This document shows positions 44,904 to 53,152 of a DNA stretch of 64,000 nt, in pieces (positions within the stretch are counted from its first letter, which is position 1; each line of letters starts with the position of its first letter). The stretch spans positions 432,762 to 496,761 of the forward strand of contig NZ_JAMDHK010000001.1 of NCBI RefSeq assembly GCF_024721115.1. Direction: 5' to 3'. This stretch comes from Salipiger pentaromativorans. Its GTDB lineage: Bacteria > Pseudomonadota > Alphaproteobacteria > Rhodobacterales > Rhodobacteraceae. The notes under the pieces are model-generated. The model made no database searches and had not been told where the DNA came from. It saw only the letters and a program-made list of their open reading frames with translations. Both the position numbers and the translations under genes were made by a program.

Positions 44904-46580
44904 TCAGTTGTCGCCCTTGAGCGCGGCGCCCAGGATGTCGCCCAGCGACGCACCCGAGTCGGAGGAACCGTACTGTTCCACGGCCTCTTTCTCTTCGGCG
45001 ATCTCGCGTGCCTTGATCGACAGGCCCAGACGGCGGGTCTTGGAGTCGATGTTGGTGACGCGCACGTCGATGTGGTCGCCGACCGAGAAGCGCTCGGGGC
45101 GCTGTTCGGCACGGTCACGCGACAGGTCGGAGCGGCGGATGAAGGATTTCATGCCTTCGTATTCCACCTCGATGCCGCCGTCCTCGATCGCGGTGACGGT
45201 CACGGTGACGATCGAGCCGCGCTTCACGCCGCCCACGGCATCGGCGAACTTGTCGCCGCCCAGGGCCTTGATCGAGAGCGAGATGCGCTCTTTCTCGGTA
45301 TCCACCTCGGTGACCACGGCCTGAACCACGTCGCCCTTGCGGTATTCCTGGATGGCTTCCTCGCCGCGCTGATCCCAGCTGAGATCCGAGAGGTGCACCA
45401 TGCCGTCGATCTCGCCGTCGAGCCCGATGAACAGACCGAATTCGGTGATGTTCTTGACCTCGCCCTCGACCTGCGTGCCCTCGGGGTGGGTCTCGGAGAA
45501 GACTTCCCACGGGTTGCGCATGGTCTGCTTGAGACCCAGCGAGACGCGGCGCTTGGCCGGGTCGATCTCGAGCACCATGACGTCCACTTCCTGCGAGGTG
45601 GAGACGATCTTGCCCGGGTGGACGTTCTTCTTGGTCCAGGACATTTCCGAAACGTGCACCAGACCTTCGACGCCCGGCTCCAGCTCCACGAAGGCGCCGT
45701 AATCGGTGATGTTGGTCACGCGGCCCTTGTGGACCGAGCCCAGCGGGTACTTGACCGCCACCAGATCCCACGGATCTTCCTGGAGCTGCTTCATGCCCAG
45801 GCTGATACGGTGGGTGTCCTTGTTGATCTTGATGACCTGGACCTTGACGGTCTCGCCGATCGACAGGATCTCGGACGGGTGGTTCACGCGGCGCCATGCC
45901 ATATCGGTGACGTGCAGCAGGCCGTCGACACCGCCCAGGTCAACGAACGCACCGTATTCGGTGATGTTCTTGACCACGCCGTCGACCGTCTGGCCTTCGG
46001 TGAGGTTCGAGATGACCTCGGCACGCTGTTCGGCGCGGCTCTCTTCGAGGATCGCACGACGCGACACAACGATGTTGCCACGGCGACGGTCCATCTTGAG
46101 TATCTGGAACGGCTGCTTGAGACCCATGAGCGGGCCGGCATCGCGCACGGGGCGCACATCGACCTGCGAACCGGGCAGGAAGGCCACGGCGCCGCCGAGA
46201 TCGACGGTGAAGCCGCCTTTGACACGACCGAAGATCGCACCTTCGACGCGGGCGTCGTCGGCATAGGCTTTCTCGAGACGGTCCCAGGCCTCTTCGCGGC
46301 GGGCCATCTCGCGGGAGATCACGGCTTCGCCGCGGGCGTTTTCGGCAGCGCGGAGATAGACCTCCACCTCGTCACCGACCTCGACCTTGGGCGCTTCACC
46401 GGGTTCTGCGAATTCTTTCAGCTCGACGCGGCCTTCCATCTTGTAGCCGACGTCGATGATGGCCTGGCCCGCTTCGATCGCGATGACCTTGCCTTTGACA
46501 ACCGAACCTTCGTCCGGGGTGTCCATTTCGAGGCTTTCATTAAGGAGGGCCTCGAATTCCTCCATGGTTGCATTAGCCAT
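44904..46580 (-). CDS. rpsA: 30S ribosomal protein S1
   Basis: 558 aa, the usual length for alphaproteobacterial S1. Six S1/OB repeats in tandem are visible, for example VVKNITEYGAFVDLGGVDGLLHVTDM, RVTNITDYGAFVELEPGVEGLVH and EVKNITEFGLFIGLDGEIDGMVH-type units. It helps mRNA bind to 30S. Start MANATMEEFEALLNESLE at 46580. A sigma-70-like promoter at 46747-46775 implies a leader of roughly 160 nt, fitting S1 autoregulation. Confidence 0.97.
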   Translation of the reverse strand: MANATMEEFEALLNESLEMDTPDEGSVVKGKVIAIEAGQAIIDVGYKMEGRVELKEFAEPGEAPKVEVGDEVEVYLRAAENARGEAVISREMARREEAWDRLEKAYADDARVEGAIFGRVKGGFTVDLGGAVAFLPGSQVDVRPVRDAGPLMGLKQPFQILKMDRRRGNIVVSRRAILEESRAEQRAEVISNLTEGQTVDGVVKNITEYGAFVDLGGVDGLLHVTDMAWRRVNHPSEILSIGETVKVQVIKINKDTHRISLGMKQLQEDPWDLVAVKYPLGSVHKGRVTNITDYGAFVELEPGVEGLVHVSEMSWTKKNVHPGKIVSTSQEVDVMVLEIDPAKRRVSLGLKQTMRNPWEVFSETHPEGTQVEGEVKNITEFGLFIGLDGEIDGMVHLSDLSWDQRGEEAIQEYRKGDVVQAVVTEVDTEKERISLSIKALGGDKFADAVGGVKRGSIVTVTVTAIEDGGIEVEYEGMKSFIRRSDLSRDRAEQRPERFSVGDHIDVRVTNIDSKTRRLGLSIKAREIAEEKEAVEQYGSSDSGASLGDILGAALKGDN

Positions 46581-46746
46581 GTGGCGTATATGTCCTTTTC
46601 ATCTTCAGTTTTTCTGGCCGGGCGGTTGTCTCCACCGGTCTTGAGGTTGGTCCTTCGGGCGGTCCGCAAAACAAAGAGGGCCGGTGTTGTGCCGACCCCT
46701 GCTCGTTTCTTCATCCGCGGCGTTGTTTGCCTTGCTTGACGCGCGC

Positions 46747-46775
46747 GATATACGCAAAGCCGCCCCCGGGATCAA
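46747..46775 (-). promoter_or_regulatory. Probable sigma-70 promoter of rpsA
   Basis: On the minus strand TTGATC (46775-46770), a 17-bp spacer, TATATC (46752-46747). Good match to the consensus with the optimal spacing, in an otherwise GC-rich gap between the 75-aa gene and rpsA. Confidence 0.6.
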
Positions 46776-46812
46776 GCCCGGAGAGCGGATGGCCGGTTCT
46801 GATCCGCCCCTG

Positions 46813-47040
46813 TCAGCCGAGAAGCGGGTCGTCGAAGCTGACCACGGCGGCGGGGCCGGGATCGAAATCCTTCGCTTCGCCGTCCACGCCGTCGAAGGCG
46901 CGCGGCTCCACATGTACGAGTCTCACGCCGCCGCTGCCGCCAACGGGGTAGATGTCGATCTGGCTTTCCCCGTCGATGTCGGGGATCTTCAGGGTGTTGA
47001 TGACCTGGGCGCCGGGTTTCTTGAAAACGAAATGATCCAT
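46813..47040 (-). CDS. Small acidic protein of unknown function
   Basis: 75 aa, acidic, with no signal peptide or membrane helix. It reads as a single beta-rich domain (MDHFVFKKPGAQVINTLKIP; IDIYPVGGSGGVRLVHVEP) with a Pro/Asp-rich end (FDPGPAAVVSFDDPLLG). Codon-position composition looks coding, and the ATG has AGGAT upstream. I recognise no family. It lies between the aldo/keto reductase and rpsA on the same strand. Confidence 0.6.
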   Translation of the reverse strand: MDHFVFKKPGAQVINTLKIPDIDGESQIDIYPVGGSGGVRLVHVEPRAFDGVDGEAKDFDPGPAAVVSFDDPLLG

Positions 47041-47154
47041 GATCCGTAATCCTGCAATTCAGACAAAAATATCCGGAGACGCCGAAAATCCCGGCGCCCG
47101 GGCAAGCAGGCTAACACGAAACCCCGATTTTCCGAACCCCCTGCGCGTCGGCGC

Positions 47155-48147
47155 TCAGCAGTAGTTCTCCGGCCCCACCCATTGCACTGTGGCGTAGCGG
47201 TCGCCATGGCACCAGCCCACCGGCAGCACCGTCTCGATCCGCGCCATATCCTCGGGCGACAGCGCGGCCTCGGCGCCGGCCACCAGCTCGCGGAAATGCG
47301 GCACCGAGCGGGTGCCCGGAATCGGGATCACATGCGACCCCTTGTGCAGCGCCCAGGCCACCGACAGCCCCGCCGCGCTCAGACCCATCTCGGCGGCCAG
47401 CGCGCGGAAGCCCTCGAGAAGCCGCAGATTCGCCGAATAGTTCGGCTCCAGGAAACGCGGATTGATCGACAGGAACGGGTTGGTCTCGATCCGCGCGCGC
47501 GACACCGGATCGTCGGTCAGCAGCGACCGGCCCACCGGCGAAAACGCCACCAGCGCCACGCCCAACTCGGCGCAGGTCTGGATCAGCCCCAGTTCCGGCG
47601 CGCGGGTCGAAAGCGAATATTCCGATTGCACCGCCGCCACCGGATATTCCGCCTGCGCCCGGCGCAGCGTCGCCGGCGCGATCTCGGACAGGCCGATGGC
47701 CTTGCATTTGCCCTTGGCCACCAGCCGGCCCATGGTTCCCGCCACCTCTTCCACCGGGATCTCGGCCTGATAGCGGTGGACATAGAACAGATCGACGCAA
47801 TCGACGCCCAGCCGGCCCAGCGAGGCATCGAGCTGCGCTTCCATATGCTCCGGCGTATTGTCGAAGCAGCGGTTGCCCTGCGCATCGGCGGTGATCCCCG
47901 CCTTGGTGGCGATATGCACCCTGTCGCGGGCCCCGGGGTTGGCCGCCAGCCACGCCCCGATGGCATTCTCGGATCGGCCCTGACCGTAGATGTTCGCGGT
48001 ATCAATATGGGTCACGCCGCAGTCACGGGCGAGATCCAGAATCGCGAAGGAGGCTTCCTCGGTGGTGGCGCCGTAGAAATCGGCAAAGGACATCGCCCCA
48101 ATCCCCAGGCAAGACACCTCTGCCCCGCCGATCATCCGCTTTTTCAT
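47155..48147 (-). CDS. Aldo/keto reductase
   Basis: 330-aa NADPH-dependent oxidoreductase with a TIM barrel. The catalytic tetrad is Asp49, Tyr54 (HIDTANIYG), Lys82 (ATKAG) and His124 (FYVHRY). The late phosphate-binding motif IPIPGTRSVPH is present. ATG at 48147 with GGGAG upstream; the 51-codon frame extension is low-complexity. It interrupts the cmk-rpsA neighbourhood. Substrate unknown. Confidence 0.93.
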   Translation of the reverse strand: MKKRMIGGAEVSCLGIGAMSFADFYGATTEEASFAILDLARDCGVTHIDTANIYGQGRSENAIGAWLAANPGARDRVHIATKAGITADAQGNRCFDNTPEHMEAQLDASLGRLGVDCVDLFYVHRYQAEIPVEEVAGTMGRLVAKGKCKAIGLSEIAPATLRRAQAEYPVAAVQSEYSLSTRAPELGLIQTCAELGVALVAFSPVGRSLLTDDPVSRARIETNPFLSINPRFLEPNYSANLRLLEGFRALAAEMGLSAAGLSVAWALHKGSHVIPIPGTRSVPHFRELVAGAEAALSPEDMARIETVLPVGWCHGDRYATVQWVGPENYC

Positions 48148-48354
48148 CTTTCGGTACTCCCGTTCCTGGCCGACCGGACGGGCCCGACATTCGGAACCCC
48201 CGGTCCTGTCTTCCGGCGCCGGAAAGCGGCTGTCCGCCCGGCACCCCAATTCTTCTGGCCCGCCTTCGCGCAAGGACGCCCCTGCCCTCGCACGCGCCAC
48301 GGCGGCCTCAGGCCGGGCGATCGCAACGCTCGAGGCAGGTCCTTTCCGGCGTGT

Positions 48355-48960
48355 TCAGCGGCGCGCATCCACCGCGGCGATGGCCGCCGCGACCGCCGCG
48401 GCGATGTCCAGCGCGGAAGTGTCGAGCAGCAGCGCATCCTCCGCCGGGCGCAGCGGCGCATCGGCGCGGGTTGCGTCGCGGTGATCGCGCTCGCGGGTCT
48501 CGGCCAGCACCGTCTCGTAATCCGTCTCGACGCCCTTGCCGCAAAGCTCGTCGAAGCGGCGCCGCGCGCGCACCTCGGGGCTCGCGGTGACAAAGAGCTT
48601 GGCCTCGGCCTCCGGACAGATCACCGTGCCGATGTCGCGCCCGTCAAGCACCGCGCCGCCCGCGCGCCGCGCATAGGCGCGCTGGAAATCCACCAGCGCC
48701 GCGCGCACCTCGGGAATCGTCGCGACCTTGCTGGCCGCCTGTGCCACCTCCGGCGTGCGCAACCCGTCCACCTCGAGATCCTCGGCCACCAGCGCGCGGG
48801 CGGCGGCCACCGGCTCGGTCCCGTCCAGCATGCGCTTGCCGACCGCGCGATAGAGCAGCCCGGTATCCAGATGCCCGAACCCGTAATGCGCGGCAACGGC
48901 CTTGCTGATCGTCCCCTTGCCCGCGGCTGCCGGCCCGTCGATGGCGATGGTGAACGTCAT
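48355..48960 (-). CDS. cmk: Cytidylate kinase
   Basis: 201-aa kinase for CMP/dCMP. P-loop GPAAAGKG at 9-16, [26 protein letters not shown] and the RARRRFDEL lid are conserved. ATG at 48960, with an alternative ATG at 48966 (+2 residues); the AAGGA ribosome binding site suits either. In Rhodobacterales it normally lies between aroA and rpsA; here a membrane protein gene separates it from aroA and an aldo/keto reductase and a small gene separate it from rpsA. Confidence 0.95.
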   Translation of the reverse strand: MTFTIAIDGPAAAGKGTISKAVAAHYGFGHLDTGLLYRAVGKRMLDGTEPVAAARALVAEDLEVDGLRTPEVAQAASKVATIPEVRAALVDFQRAYARRAGGAVLDGRDIGTVICPEAEAKLFVTASPEVRARRRFDELCGKGVETDYETVLAETRERDHRDATRADAPLRPAEDALLLDTSALDIAAAVAAAIAAVDARR

Positions 48961-49021
48961 GGGCATCTCTTCCTTTGCTGCAAATGTCTTGACCGGGTTA
49001 TGGCGAGCCCTGCGCGCCGCT

Positions 49022-49528
49022 TCAACCCTCGCGCCGGCTGCGCTGCCAGAGACCGGCCAGGATCAGCAGACAAAGCAACAGGAGCGCGAATTTCAGTCTG
49101 GTAAACAGGCTGGCCCAGGTCGCCAGCAAAGGGACAAAACCTTCGGGTCCGCGTTGCAGCAGTTCGCCGACCGAGGCGTTTTCCGCCCAGTCCGCCGCCA
49201 GATAGGCCAGCACCGGCAGCAGAAGCACGCTCCGTACCCAGACCGGCAGGGGCCGTGCCAGGAACAGCATCCCCAGACCCAGCGTCAGGGCAAAGCTCAG
49301 CATGAAGACCCCGTCGAGCCAGCGCATCTCAAGCAGATAAACCGCCCGCCCGGCGCCATCCAGCGCCTGCAGATAGGACTGCGCCGCCTCCGGCGCATAG
49401 CCCCAGGCGCGCGCATCGAAGGGCAGGAGCCCGCCCGCCGCCGGCACCAGCACCATATGAGAATACCACGCCATGATCAGGAACAGCGCCAGGGACAGCG
49501 CCCCCGCAAGGGTGGCGAGCCGGGTCAT
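49022..49528 (-). CDS. Integral membrane protein of unknown function
   Basis: 168 aa with about four hydrophobic helices (residues 5-30, 70-92, 98-112, 140-160). Loops are short apart from one of about 35 residues after helix 1 ([20 protein letters not shown]). I recognise no family. Its ATG overlaps the aroA stop by 4 nt (ATGA), so it is translated together with aroA. Confidence 0.8.
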   Translation of the reverse strand: MTRLATLAGALSLALFLIMAWYSHMVLVPAAGGLLPFDARAWGYAPEAAQSYLQALDGAGRAVYLLEMRWLDGVFMLSFALTLGLGMLFLARPLPVWVRSVLLLPVLAYLAADWAENASVGELLQRGPEGFVPLLATWASLFTRLKFALLLLCLLILAGLWQRSRREG

Positions 49529-50871
49529 TCCACGCGGCCGATCTCAGCCCCCAGCCCCGCCATCAGCCCCTCGAAGATCGGGAAGGAGGTCGCGATGGGC
49601 CCGCCGTCATCTACCCGCACCGGATCTTTCGTGGCCAGCCCCAGGATCAGAAAGGACATGGCGATGCGGTGGTCGAGATGGCTCTGCACCTCCGCCCCGC
49701 CCGGCACATTGCCGTGGCCGCGGCCATGCACCGTCCACCAGTCCTCGCCCTCCTCGACCGCCACGCCGTTCGCGCGCAGCCCCACGGCCATGGCGTCGAT
49801 CCGGTCGCTTTCCTTGACCCGCAGCTCCTTGACGCCGGGCATATAGGTCTTGCCCTCGGCAAAGGCGGCCACCACCGACAGCACCGGATACTCGTCGATC
49901 ATGCTGGCGGCGCGATGGGGCGGCACCTCGACGCCCTTGAGGTCGGGCGAGAACCGCGCGCGCAGATCGGCAACCGGCTCGCCCCCCTCCTCGCGTTCGT
50001 TCTCGAATGTCAGATCCGCGCCCATCTCCCGCAACGTAAAGAACAGCCCCGCCCGCGTCGGGTTGAGCCCGATATTGGGCACCAGCACATCCGAGCCCTC
50101 GCAGATCAGCGCGGCGCAGACCGGAAAGGCCGCCGAAGACGGATCGCGCGGCACCACGATGTCCTGCGGGGCCAGCTCGGGCTGGCCCGTCAGCGTGATC
50201 ACCCGGCCCTCATTGGTCTCCTCGGTCGTCACCGTCGCGCCGAACCCCGCCAGCATGCGCTCAGAATGGTCCCGCGTCGCCTCGCGCTCGATCACCACGG
50301 TCTCGCCCGGCGCGGCGAGCCCCGCCAGCAGCACGGCGGATTTCACCTGCGCCGACGGCACCGGCGTGGCGTAGCGCACCGGCAGCGGATCGCGCGCGCC
50401 GAGAATGGTCATCGGCAGCCGCCCGCCGGAGCGCCCATAAGCCTGCGCCCCGAAGAGCGCCAGCGGATCGGTGATCCGCGCCATGGGCCGCTTGTTGAGG
50501 CTGGCATCCCCGGTGAAGGTGGCGGCGATCGGCGTCGTCGCCATCGCCCCCATGATGAGCCGCACCCCGGTGCCGGAATTGCCGCAGTCGATGACCTGAT
50601 CGGGCTCGGCGAACCCGCCCACACCCACGCCCTGCACATGCCAGGTGTCGCCGCGTTTCTCGACCTCGGCCCCGAACGCGCGCATCGCCTTCGCGGTGTC
50701 GAGCACGTCCTGCCCCTCCAGCAGCCCGGTCACGCGGGTCTCGCCCACCGCCAGCGCGCCCAGGATCAGCGCCCGGTGCGAGATCGACTTGTCCCCCGGC
50801 ACATGCGCCTCGCCGCTCAGCCCCGTGGACCGGCGCGCAATCATCGGAATGGCTTCCCCGTGGCTCGACAT
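49525..50871 (-). CDS. aroA: 3-phosphoshikimate 1-carboxyvinyltransferase (EPSP synthase), class II-like
   Basis: 448-aa shikimate-pathway enzyme. [78 protein letters not shown] and [14 protein letters not shown] follow the class II (Agrobacterium CP4-like) sequence closely. Residue 100, in [11 protein letters not shown], is Gly where CP4 has the Ala that blocks glyphosate, so this enzyme is probably glyphosate-sensitive. ATG at 50871. Overlaps the next gene by 4 nt. Confidence 0.95.
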   Translation of the reverse strand: MSSHGEAIPMIARRSTGLSGEAHVPGDKSISHRALILGALAVGETRVTGLLEGQDVLDTAKAMRAFGAEVEKRGDTWHVQGVGVGGFAEPDQVIDCGNSGTGVRLIMGAMATTPIAATFTGDASLNKRPMARITDPLALFGAQAYGRSGGRLPMTILGARDPLPVRYATPVPSAQVKSAVLLAGLAAPGETVVIEREATRDHSERMLAGFGATVTTEETNEGRVITLTGQPELAPQDIVVPRDPSSAAFPVCAALICEGSDVLVPNIGLNPTRAGLFFTLREMGADLTFENEREEGGEPVADLRARFSPDLKGVEVPPHRAASMIDEYPVLSVVAAFAEGKTYMPGVKELRVKESDRIDAMAVGLRANGVAVEEGEDWWTVHGRGHGNVPGGAEVQSHLDHRIAMSFLILGLATKDPVRVDDGGPIATSFPIFEGLMAGLGAEIGRVE

Positions 50872-50954
50872 GACGCCCCCTCGTGTTATCGCTCGCGCGC
50901 CTGATAGCAGCCGCCTCGTGCCCCGTCCATCGCCCGCGCGGACCCCGAGGCCGT

Positions 50955-51023
50955 TTGAGTATTTGCCGGAAAGATGAAAGCAGAACGCCGCCCCCTGCCC
51001 TTCATCTTTCTCCAAATACTCAA
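50955..51023. repeat. Dispersed palindrome, GAGTATTTG variant (copy 4)
   Basis: Left arm TTGAGTATTTGCCGGAAAG... (50955-50978) and right arm ...CTCCAAATACTCAA (51001-51023) are complementary with a small mismatch region. Here AAGATGAA replaces the AGAGAAGAA of the other copies. On the minus strand a T-run precedes it. It lies 6 nt past the trmB stop codon. Confidence 0.85.
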
Positions 51024-51029
51024 AAAAGC

Positions 51030-51743
51030 TCAGAGCCTGCGAAAGGTCAGATAATGCGGCACCCGTCCCTCGCGCAGCGCCTTCTGCTCGTAGCGGGTCG
51101 AGAGCCAGTCGTCCCAGGGCTCCCGCCAGTCCTCGGGCCGCTCGGCCAGCCAGTCGAACCCGGCTTTCGGCACCTCCAGCAGCGTCTGGCGCACGTAGTC
51201 GGGGATGTCGGTGGCGACGCGGAATTCGCCGCCGGGTTTCAGCACGCGGGCCAGCGGCGCCAGATGCTCCTGCGTGACGAAACGGCGCTTGTGGTGGCGC
51301 TTTTTCGGCCAGGGATCGGGGTAGAGCAGAAAGGCCTTGGCGATGCTCGCCTCGGGCAACACGTCGAAGAGGTTGCGCACATCGCCCGGATGGACCCGCA
51401 CGTTCTCCACCCCCGCCTGACGGATCTTGCCCAGCAGCATGGCCACGCCGTTCATGAAAGGCTCGCAGCCGATGATCCCCATATCCGGATGAGTCGCGGC
51501 CTGATGCACCATGTGTTCGCCGCCGCCGAACCCCACTTCCAGCCAGACCGGGCGCCCGCCGAAGAGCGCGCCCGGATCCAGCGGATGGCGCTCGGGGTTC
51601 ACCTCCCAATCGACCGGCCCCGGCGAAAGCTTTGCCAGATCTTCGTCGAGATAGGCTTCCTGCGCCGCGTTCAGCGTCTTGCCCCGCACGCGGCCATAGA
51701 AATTGCGCCAGGGGGCATCGGGATGTTTGTTCGATGTGGTCAT
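51030..51743 (-). CDS. trmB: tRNA (guanine-N7-)-methyltransferase
   Basis: 237-aa SAM-dependent enzyme making m7G46 in t[20 protein letters not shown] is the SAM site; [18 protein letters not shown] is the family's catalytic motif; YVRQTLLE and [13 protein letters not shown] follow. ATG at 51743. Downstream of metK on the same strand, with a double-hairpin element between. Confidence 0.96.
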   Translation of the reverse strand: MTTSNKHPDAPWRNFYGRVRGKTLNAAQEAYLDEDLAKLSPGPVDWEVNPERHPLDPGALFGGRPVWLEVGFGGGEHMVHQAATHPDMGIIGCEPFMNGVAMLLGKIRQAGVENVRVHPGDVRNLFDVLPEASIAKAFLLYPDPWPKKRHHKRRFVTQEHLAPLARVLKPGGEFRVATDIPDYVRQTLLEVPKAGFDWLAERPEDWREPWDDWLSTRYEQKALREGRVPHYLTFRRL

Positions 51744-51830
51744 GGGCGGGGCGTTTAGCGCCAAGCTCCGCGCGGGGCAATGCCGCAGCTTGGCGACATC
51801 GCCCCTCTGCCGTCGTTTCGATCGGGGGCG

Positions 51831-51876
51831 GCAAATTCCTTCGGAGGAATTTGCATAACTCTTCGAAGAGTTTTGC
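51831..51876. repeat. Double-hairpin element (copy 3)
   Basis: Hairpin 1, 51831-51854: GCAAATTCCT, TCGG, AGGAATTTGC. Hairpin 2, 51853-51876: GCATAACTCTTCGAAGAG with TTTTGC, one mismatch. It lies 6 nt downstream of the metK stop codon, probably ending that transcript. Confidence 0.88.
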
Positions 51877-51881
51877 CCCGC

Positions 51882-53063
51882 TCAGACCGCGGTCTTCAGC
51901 GCCTCGGCGAGATCGGTCTTCTCCCAGGAGAAGCCGCCCTCGGCATCCGGCGCGCGGCCGAAATGGCCATAGGCCGCGGTGCGGGCATAGATCGGCTTGT
52001 TGAGATCGAGATGGGTGCGGATGCCACGCGGGGTGAGATCCATCACCTGCGGGATCGCCGCCTCGATCGCCGCCTCGTCCACCTGGCCGGTGCCATGGGC
52101 ATCGACATAGATCGACAGCGGCCTGGCCACGCCGATGGCATAGGAAAGCTGCACCGTGCAGCGCTCGGCCATGCCCGAGGCGACCACGTTCTTGGCGAGA
52201 TAGCGCGCCGCATAGGCCGCCGAGCGGTCCACCTTGGTCGGATCCTTGCCGGAAAACGCGCCGCCGCCATGGGGCGCTGCGCCGCCATAGGTGTCCACGA
52301 TAATCTTGCGCCCGGTGAGGCCGGCGTCGCCATCGGGCCCGCCGATCACGAAAGTGCCGGTGGGGTTCACCCACCATTCGGTCGCCGCGCTCAGCCAGCC
52401 CTCGGGCAGCACCTCGCGGATATAGGGCTCCACGATGGCGCGCACATCCTCGGATTCGAGGCTCGGGTCGAGATGCTGATGCGACAGCACGACCGAGGTC
52501 ACGCCGACCGGCTTGCCGCCCTCGTAGCGCACCGAGAACTGCGATTTCGCATCCGGGCCCAGCAGCGGCTCGACCCCGGATTTGCGCACCTCTGCCAGCC
52601 GCTTGAGCACCGCATGGGCGTAGAGGATCGGCGCGGGCATCAGCTCGGGCGTCTCGTTGGTGGCATAGCCGAACATGATGCCCTGATCGCCCGCGCCCTC
52701 GTCGCGGTTGCCCTGCCCGGTCACGCCCTGCGCGATATGCGCCGATTGTTCGTGCAGCAGGTTGGTGATCTCGCAGGTCGCGTGGTGAAACTTGTCCTGC
52801 TCGTAACCGATGTCCTTGATGCAGGCGCGCACGATGTCCGGGATCGCCTCCATATACTCGGCGAGCTTGTCCTGATCGGTGAGCCCGATCTCGCCGCCGA
52901 TCACCACGCGGTTGGTGGTGGCAAAGGTTTCGCAGGCGACGCGGGCCAGCGGATCCTCGGCGAGCAGCGCGTCGAGCACGGCGTCGGAAATACGGTCGCA
53001 GACCTTGTCGGGGTGGCCTTCGGAGACGGATTCCGAAGTGAAGATATAGTTTTGGCGGGACAT
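51882..53063 (-). CDS. metK: S-adenosylmethionine synthetase
   Basis: 393-aa enzyme making SAM from methionine and [36 protein letters not shown] (hexapeptide) and [19 protein letters not shown] (P-loop-like) are diagnostic. The ATG at 53063 lies inside the expression platform of a SAM/SAH riboswitch (53066-53110) that includes the GGAG ribosome binding site. The promoter must lie between the riboswitch and lnt, whose stop is at 53153, or further upstream as read-through. Confidence 0.98.
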   Translation of the reverse strand: MSRQNYIFTSESVSEGHPDKVCDRISDAVLDALLAEDPLARVACETFATTNRVVIGGEIGLTDQDKLAEYMEAIPDIVRACIKDIGYEQDKFHHATCEITNLLHEQSAHIAQGVTGQGNRDEGAGDQGIMFGYATNETPELMPAPILYAHAVLKRLAEVRKSGVEPLLGPDAKSQFSVRYEGGKPVGVTSVVLSHQHLDPSLESEDVRAIVEPYIREVLPEGWLSAATEWWVNPTGTFVIGGPDGDAGLTGRKIIVDTYGGAAPHGGGAFSGKDPTKVDRSAAYAARYLAKNVVASGMAERCTVQLSYAIGVARPLSIYVDAHGTGQVDEAAIEAAIPQVMDLTPRGIRTHLDLNKPIYARTAAYGHFGRAPDAEGGFSWEKTDLAEALKTAV

Positions 53064-53065
53064 GA

Positions 53066-53110
53066 GCGCTCCATTGGGTACCTGCCGTCACGCCAGGAAG
53101 CCGTTGTGAC
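53066..53110 (-). ncRNA. SAM/SAH riboswitch of metK
   Basis: On the minus strand the leader reads GTCACAACGGCTTCCTGG then CGTGACGGC, ten bases, CAATGGAGCG, then the ATG. P1 is GTCAC (53110-53106) with GTGAC (53091-53087). The loop CTTCC can pair with GGAG near the ATG, giving the H-type pseudoknot that hides the ribosome binding site when ligand is bound. The core agrees with the published SAM/SAH class (RF01727) of Rhodobacterales metK leaders. Confidence 0.93.
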
Positions 53111-53152
53111 GGGGATGTAACGGACCATAGCTAGGAGGTTGCTAACAGCGCG

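Noticed and set aside
49525-53091. A minus-strand frame of 1188 codons covering trmB, metK and aroA
   Set aside because: Only the final 449 codons (aroA) match a family. The upstream part lies in a shadow frame of trmB and metK.
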